Shown: piece by piece, positions 59,937 to 64,000 of the stretch
Layout of the letters: each line of letters opens with the position of its first letter
Numbering within the stretch: the first letter of the stretch is position 1
From: an uncultured Negativicutes bacterium
Lineage (GTDB): Bacteria; Bacillota; Negativicutes; Veillonellales; Megasphaeraceae
NCBI GenBank assembly: GCA_900752195.1
Contig: CAADUJ010000013.1
Span: forward strand, 1-64,000
Reading direction: 5' to 3'
DNA length: 64,000 nt
The notes under the pieces: model-generated
Database searches by the model: none
What the model was told of the DNA's origin: nothing
What the model saw: only the letters and a program-made list of their open reading frames with translations
Made by a program: the position numbers and the translations under genes

Positions 59937-60512
59937 TTAAAATCTTTTAGCACTTACTTTTATATCCCAAAGTGCCAATATAATTGAAGAAACGAATCGT
60001 ACGACATGACACTGCGATGCTGCCATGTTTCCGGGGATAGCCATAATGGCACCACCTATGATATCCGATACGTAATGGAGACCACAAGCCACGCGAGACA
60101 GACCGATGAGAAATCCCCACAAGAGAAGGAATACCCCTATAAAAGGAGATCGTTTGGCCACGGCAATGGACGCTGTGACGGCATTCATAGTGTGATTACT
60201 GGGAAAAGACGGATTATCCGTATGGGAAATAGAGGAATGGATATCCCTGTGTGCCACAAAAGGTCGTTTGCGCTTCCACAGGCATCCTAAGAGAAAAGAA
60301 AAGCCTGAACTGTAACATACAGAAAAAATGGCTTCCAAAAGAGCCCTCTGCCGCTTCGTCTTCTCCGCATATGTCCCTGGCCGCATCCATTGGACGATAC
60401 CAAAGAGAAAATAGAACAAATAGCCATAGCGGGCCATATGCATGGCGGCATCGTGAAGGAAGGGCCACTGCCTGACATAGTCCTGTATGCGTTTCGTACT
60501 ACCATGATCCAT
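59937..60512 (-). CDS. PAP2-family membrane phosphatase
   Basis: 191 residues with about five helices. The acid phosphatase triad motifs are clear: KRKRPF (about 78-83), PSFPSNHT (about 101-108) and SRVACGLHYVSD (about 137-148). Such enzymes dephosphorylate undecaprenyl diphosphate (BcrC-like) or phosphatidyl phosphates on the outer face of the inner membrane. It is 29 bp after hydF and the last gene of the hydrogenase maturation run, to which it has no obvious functional tie. Confidence 0.88.
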   Translation of the reverse strand: MDHGSTKRIQDYVRQWPFLHDAAMHMARYGYLFYFLFGIVQWMRPGTYAEKTKRQRALLEAIFSVCYSSGFSFLLGCLWKRKRPFVAHRDIHSSISHTDNPSFPSNHTMNAVTASIAVAKRSPFIGVFLLLWGFLIGLSRVACGLHYVSDIIGGAIMAIPGNMAASQCHVVRFVSSIILALWDIKVSAKRF

Positions 60513-60541
60513 AGAAATTCTCCTTTACCGGCCTTAACCCC

Positions 60542-61756
60542 TTATGATTCCGCTTTTTCTGAAACAAGGCGCTGTAAGTCGGGAAAAGGCCCTAACGACC
60601 GTTTCAATATGCCGTGGATATAGGCGATGAAGATACCATAGTTCGTAATGGCTACACCTTGTCTTACGGCCTGCTCCATGCGCCACCGGACTTCCCGTTC
60701 ATTGAGCATGCAACCACCACAATGAATGATCAGATCATATGGAGAAAGATCTTGCGGGAATTCACGACCGGAAGACGTAGAAATCGTAAGGTCTCTACCC
60801 GTATATTCCCGAAGCCACCGTGGTATTTTGACCGTTCCAATATCGTCACATTGCCGGTGATGCGTACAGCCTTCCGATATGAGGACGTGGTCACCATCTT
60901 TCAGGGAATCTATTGCTGTAACGCCACGGATGGCCATGTCTAGAAACCCCTTATGTCTGGCCATGAGGATAGAAAAAGATGTCAACGTCACATCTAACGG
61001 AACATCGGCTGAAACACCTTTAAAAGCCTGGCTGTCCGTAATGACCATAGTTACCTGATTGCCTAACCGCTGGAGCGTGTCCTTAAGGCCTGTTTCCTTG
61101 ACGACGACAGCCGTTCCACCAGCATCGAGAATATCCCGGATGACCTGCTGCTGTGGCAAGATGAGCCGTCCCTTTGGTGCTGCCGAATCGATTGGCACGA
61201 CGAGGACGAAAAAATCTCCATCACGGACCATATCGCCTACGAGAGGCAGGCTCGTATCATCAGGTTTAAGATGGGCCAGACGTTCCTTTAATTCTGTAAT
61301 CCCCTTTTTATGGAGAGCACTGACATAAAGGCTGTCATCGCGGGATGGTGGCACTTCTTCTAATAAGTCGCATTTGTTGTAAACGATGACGTACGGAATC
61401 TTGCGTTCTGTAATGAGCGCCAGTGTTTCCCTATCGCTCTGAGCCATCCCTTCTACGCCATCGACGACGAGAACGGCAATATCCGTCTTATGAAGGACTT
61501 GCTTCGTTTTTTCGATGCGCAACTTACCCAATGTACCTATATCATCTATCCCTGGCGTATCGATAATCATGACAGGCCCTAAAGGCAGTAATTCCATAGC
61601 CTTATACACGGGATCCGTCGTCGTCCCCTTTGTATCAGATACGATAGCAAGCTGCTGACCTGTCACGGCATTGACAACACTGGATTTGCCAGCATTACGG
61701 CGTCCAAAAAAGCCGATGTGGACGCGTTCACCTGATGGCGTTTCATTCATAGACAT
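60542..61756 (-). CDS. hydF: [FeFe]-hydrogenase maturation GTPase HydF
   Basis: 404 residues from the ATG at 61756 (AGGAGG seven bases upstream, overlapping the end of hypE). An N-terminal TrmE-like GTPase has G1 GRRNAGKS, G3 DTPG and G4 NKCD; after a dimerisation domain comes the cluster domain with CTH (about 297-299) and HCGGC (about 345-349), the HydF ligand set. It is the scaffold on which the 2Fe subcluster is built and handed to HydA. The partners hydE, hydG and the hydrogenase itself are not in the window. Placement right behind hypCDE is unusual. Confidence 0.95.
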   Translation of the reverse strand: MSMNETPSGERVHIGFFGRRNAGKSSVVNAVTGQQLAIVSDTKGTTTDPVYKAMELLPLGPVMIIDTPGIDDIGTLGKLRIEKTKQVLHKTDIAVLVVDGVEGMAQSDRETLALITERKIPYVIVYNKCDLLEEVPPSRDDSLYVSALHKKGITELKERLAHLKPDDTSLPLVGDMVRDGDFFVLVVPIDSAAPKGRLILPQQQVIRDILDAGGTAVVVKETGLKDTLQRLGNQVTMVITDSQAFKGVSADVPLDVTLTSFSILMARHKGFLDMAIRGVTAIDSLKDGDHVLISEGCTHHRQCDDIGTVKIPRWLREYTGRDLTISTSSGREFPQDLSPYDLIIHCGGCMLNEREVRWRMEQAVRQGVAITNYGIFIAYIHGILKRSLGPFPDLQRLVSEKAES

Positions 61757-61767
61757 TACAGGGCCTC

Positions 61768-62772
61768 CTAACAAATACGTGGCAATAATTCGCCTCCTGG
61801 TGCAGGCAAAACGGTTTCAGCGCCGATTTCTGTACGTACGATGACACGGCCAGGATGATCTGCTGTAACAGAACCGATGATAGCCGCCTCTTTTGAATAC
61901 GGTCCCTGGCGTAGCGCTTCTACGATATGAGGTGCTTTTTCGGCAGGCGCGAAGACGACGAGACGGCCTTCACAGGCAAGATATAAAGGCTCTAATCCGA
62001 GCATACCGCACACGCCTTTGACGGCCGGGTCGACGGGAATACTCGTACGATCCAGATGGATGCCAACACCGCTTTGGCCGGCAATTTCATACAAGACCGT
62101 ACCGACGCCGCCTCTCGTAGCATCGCGGATGACGTGGATATCCTTCGTCACATTCAACATGGATTCAACAGTTCCCCAAAGAGGCGCACAATCGCTGGTT
62201 ACATTGGCATCGATGCCAAAATCTTCCCGGGCCAGAAGGACTGTGCAACCGTGACGCCCTACGTCACCAGTGACGATGATGGCATCACCAGGACGGGCGA
62301 GAGAGCCCGACGTCTTCACACCTGGAATACGCTGGCCAATCCCCGTCGTCGTAATGAATATGTGATCGACCTGTCCTTTACCAGCAACCTTCGTATCACC
62401 GGCAACGATACGGACACCGGCCTCCTTAGCCGTCACTTCCATGGCCATAGCATATTTCTCAACCTTATCCAGGGGAAATCCTTCTTCAATGACGAAGGCA
62501 CACGAAAGGTAGAGGGGCTTTGCACCCATACAAGATAAATCGTTGACAGTACCGCAAATACTGAGTTTTCCGATATTACCACCGGGAAAATCCGGCGGCG
62601 ATACGATAAATCCATCTGTCGTAAAGGCCAGTTCTGCACCGCCAATTGACAAGAGCGCCGCATCATCACCTGTAAATTGTGGATTGGAAAAATGAGCCTT
62701 AAAAACCGTATCGATAAGTTCTGCTGTTTTTTTGCCGCCAGCGCCGTGGGCTAATGTAATGCATTCACTCAT
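61768..62772 (-). CDS. hypE: Hydrogenase maturation factor HypE
   Basis: 334 residues from the ATG at 62772, which overlaps the hypD stop as ATGA; the longer frame upstream is inside hypD. PurM/AIRS-like fold with HGAGGKKTAELI and FTGDDAALL. The C-terminus ends in PRIC, whose Cys is carbamoylated by HypF and dehydrated to the thiocyanate that yields the CN ligands of [NiFe] hydrogenase. Translationally coupled to hypD. Confidence 0.97.
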   Translation of the reverse strand: MSECITLAHGAGGKKTAELIDTVFKAHFSNPQFTGDDAALLSIGGAELAFTTDGFIVSPPDFPGGNIGKLSICGTVNDLSCMGAKPLYLSCAFVIEEGFPLDKVEKYAMAMEVTAKEAGVRIVAGDTKVAGKGQVDHIFITTTGIGQRIPGVKTSGSLARPGDAIIVTGDVGRHGCTVLLAREDFGIDANVTSDCAPLWGTVESMLNVTKDIHVIRDATRGGVGTVLYEIAGQSGVGIHLDRTSIPVDPAVKGVCGMLGLEPLYLACEGRLVVFAPAEKAPHIVEALRQGPYSKEAAIIGSVTADHPGRVIVRTEIGAETVLPAPGGELLPRIC

Positions 62773-63824
62773 ACCAAATCGCCTCCATATTGATAATATG
62801 CCGAACAAGCCCCTTCCGAGGAAACCATACAAGCCCCTACGGGATGCTCTGGCGTACACCCCTTACCGAAGACAGGGCAATCGTAAGGTTTGCATTTACC
62901 TTGGAGCACATCGCCGCAACGACAAGCAGGATTCGCATGACCGGTAATCTTCGGCATAGAAAATTTCTTTCTCGCATCAAACGCTTCATATGAAGGACGC
63001 AAAGCAAGTCCTGAAGCTGGAATGATGCCTAACCCGCGCCATTCCGTATCGACAGGCATCATAATATCTTCTATGAGCTTCCGGCCTTGCGGACTTCCTT
63101 CTGCCTTGACAACACGGGGATAACAATTCCGGAAGAACGGTTTTCCCTTGGGAAAGAGCGTCAAGATGACAGCCAGAGCCGTCATGAGCTCCCGTGCAGT
63201 AAAGCCCGTTACGACACCAGAAATACCTTTTTTCAGCAACGCTTCACAAATCCCCGTCCCCATAACAGCCTGTACATGGCCGGGATATAAGAAGGCATCT
63301 GCACTGCCTTGTAACACTTCGTAGGCCTGCGGCATGGTCTTATTAGCCGTCAGGAGGGAGAAGTTTGTCAATCCCTGTTCCTTCGCCTGCAGAACGGTCA
63401 GACACGCTGAAGGCGTCGTCGTTTCAAAACCTACGGCCAAGAATACGACTTGTTCCTCTCTATGAGACGCTGCATACGAAACAGCGTCGAGAGGCGAATA
63501 GACAATTTGTACCTTTGCACCTCTGCTACGAGCATCGGCCAGGTTCATCGTACTACCAGGAACGCGGACGAGATCACCAAACGTACAAATGACGGCACCC
63601 TTTTCCAGAGCCAGATACAGGGCTTCATCAATGAAACCGACTGGCGTCACGCACACAGGGCAGCCTGGGCCAGAAATAAGCTCTACCTGTGGAGGCAGGA
63701 GTTGGCGGATACCGAGGCGGAAGATTTCATGCGTATGTGTCCCGCACACTTCCATAATACGGATTTTCGGCCCGTTATAGGATGTAATGATCTGCCGAGC
63801 CGACACGTTTTTCTTCTCTTCCAT
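62769..63824 (-). CDS. hypD: Hydrogenase maturation factor HypD
   Basis: 351 residues. Conserved MEVCGTHTHEIFRLGI (Cys at about 27), ISGPGCPVCVTPVGFID (about 50-66) and VGFETTTPS, plus the C-terminal [4Fe-4S] cysteines in CRCGDVLQGKCKPYDCPVFGKGCTPEHPVGACMVSSEGAC. With HypC it carries the Fe(CN)2CO unit during [NiFe]-hydrogenase assembly. Overlaps hypC by TAATG and hypE by ATGA. Confidence 0.97.
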   Translation of the reverse strand: MEEKKNVSARQIITSYNGPKIRIMEVCGTHTHEIFRLGIRQLLPPQVELISGPGCPVCVTPVGFIDEALYLALEKGAVICTFGDLVRVPGSTMNLADARSRGAKVQIVYSPLDAVSYAASHREEQVVFLAVGFETTTPSACLTVLQAKEQGLTNFSLLTANKTMPQAYEVLQGSADAFLYPGHVQAVMGTGICEALLKKGISGVVTGFTARELMTALAVILTLFPKGKPFFRNCYPRVVKAEGSPQGRKLIEDIMMPVDTEWRGLGIIPASGLALRPSYEAFDARKKFSMPKITGHANPACRCGDVLQGKCKPYDCPVFGKGCTPEHPVGACMVSSEGACSAYYQYGGDLV

Positions 63825-64000
63825 TACAATACGTCCTCCAGGATTTCATCACTTTCTTCTTCATCATCAGCCGTAATCTTTGCAATAGCCATACCCGCAT
63901 GGACCATAACGTAATCACCAGGATCAAGCTCATCCAACAACGCTGCTGACACTTCCCGACGCGCACCGGACGCATCGACGAGGGCCATACCCTTCTTCAC
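63824..64000 (-). CDS. hypC: Hydrogenase assembly chaperone HypC, N-terminus beyond the right edge
   Basis: 59 codons are visible, cut at the window edge. The readable part, ALVDASGARREV..LLDELDPGDYVMVHAGMAIAKI, is the HypC/HupF OB-fold with the conserved GDYVLVHAGFAI-type strand, and an acidic tail. The invariant N-terminal MC motif should lie just to the right. It works with HypD in Fe ligand transfer. Stop codon overlaps the hypD ATG by one base. Confidence 0.92.
   Translation of the reverse strand: MKKGMALVDASGARREVSAALLDELDPGDYVMVHAGMAIAKITADDEEESDEILEDVL

Noticed and set aside
1..64000. CRISPR arrays, prophage or intact insertion sequences
   Set aside because: No regularly spaced repeats, phage structural genes or intact transposases were seen.

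Overview
The window looks like a chromosomal segment from an anaerobic, fermentative Negativicute, probably Megasphaera or a close relative. This is inferred from gene content: butyrate-type CoA-transferases, pyruvate:ferredoxin oxidoreductase, class III ribonucleotide reductase, hydrogenase maturation genes, a PTP-like phytase and a lactate-type FAD oxidase. No 16S gene is present to prove it. Gene density is high. I see no prophage, CRISPR array, tRNA or rRNA gene; the only mobile-element trace is a decayed transposase near 8.3 kb.

Layout. 1-220: three tandem consensus promoters point left out of the window. 0.3-5.1 kb: MFS transporter, then a FAD-linked 2-hydroxyacid oxidase behind a BASS-family transporter, with a GntR regulator. 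5.4-7.9 kb: gyrA, with an altered quinolone-resistance region. 8-11.7 kb: IS remnant and two CoA-transferases. 12-16.9 kb: EF-G paralogue with a sequestered ribosome binding site, and two peptidases. 16.96-22.5 kb: a structured RNA, an MFS transporter and a four-gene nitrogenase-like operon (two component-1-like subunits, a NifH-like reductase and a TSUP permease). 22.5-26.7 kb: rpoN behind nrdDG, which has two NrdR-type boxes. 26.9-31.2 kb: secreted purple-acid-type phosphatase, a secreted unknown, fRMsr, an RseC-like protein and a PTP-like phytase. 31.2-36.3 kb: orphan McrB-like ATPase, EamA protein, and a two-component system divergent from a membrane PepSY protein, with matching direct repeats in both promoters. 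36.4-43.1 kb: ArnT-type glycosyltransferase, a PLP-fold protein lacking its lysine, gamma-glutamyltransferase, lipid kinase, and rpsF-ssb-rpsR. 43.3-49.9 kb: purL divergent from xpt, an unknown gene, and pepD. 50-54.5 kb: OPT and BCCT transporters. 54.6-59.6 kb: marR-pirin and nifJ. 59.9-64.0 kb: hypCDE-hydF-PAP2, with hypC cut by the right edge.

Together the genes fit an amino-acid, peptide and lactate fermenter that disposes of electrons through ferredoxin (NifJ), hydrogenase and CoA-transferase pathways. The most promising uncharacterised system is the nitrogenase-like operon. It has ATP-dependent reductase chemistry but lacks the cofactor ligands and assembly genes of nitrogen fixation, and its neighbouring TSUP exporter hints at sulfur or other small-anion chemistry. 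Start sites were chosen from Shine-Dalgarno placement and several differ from the longest open frame.
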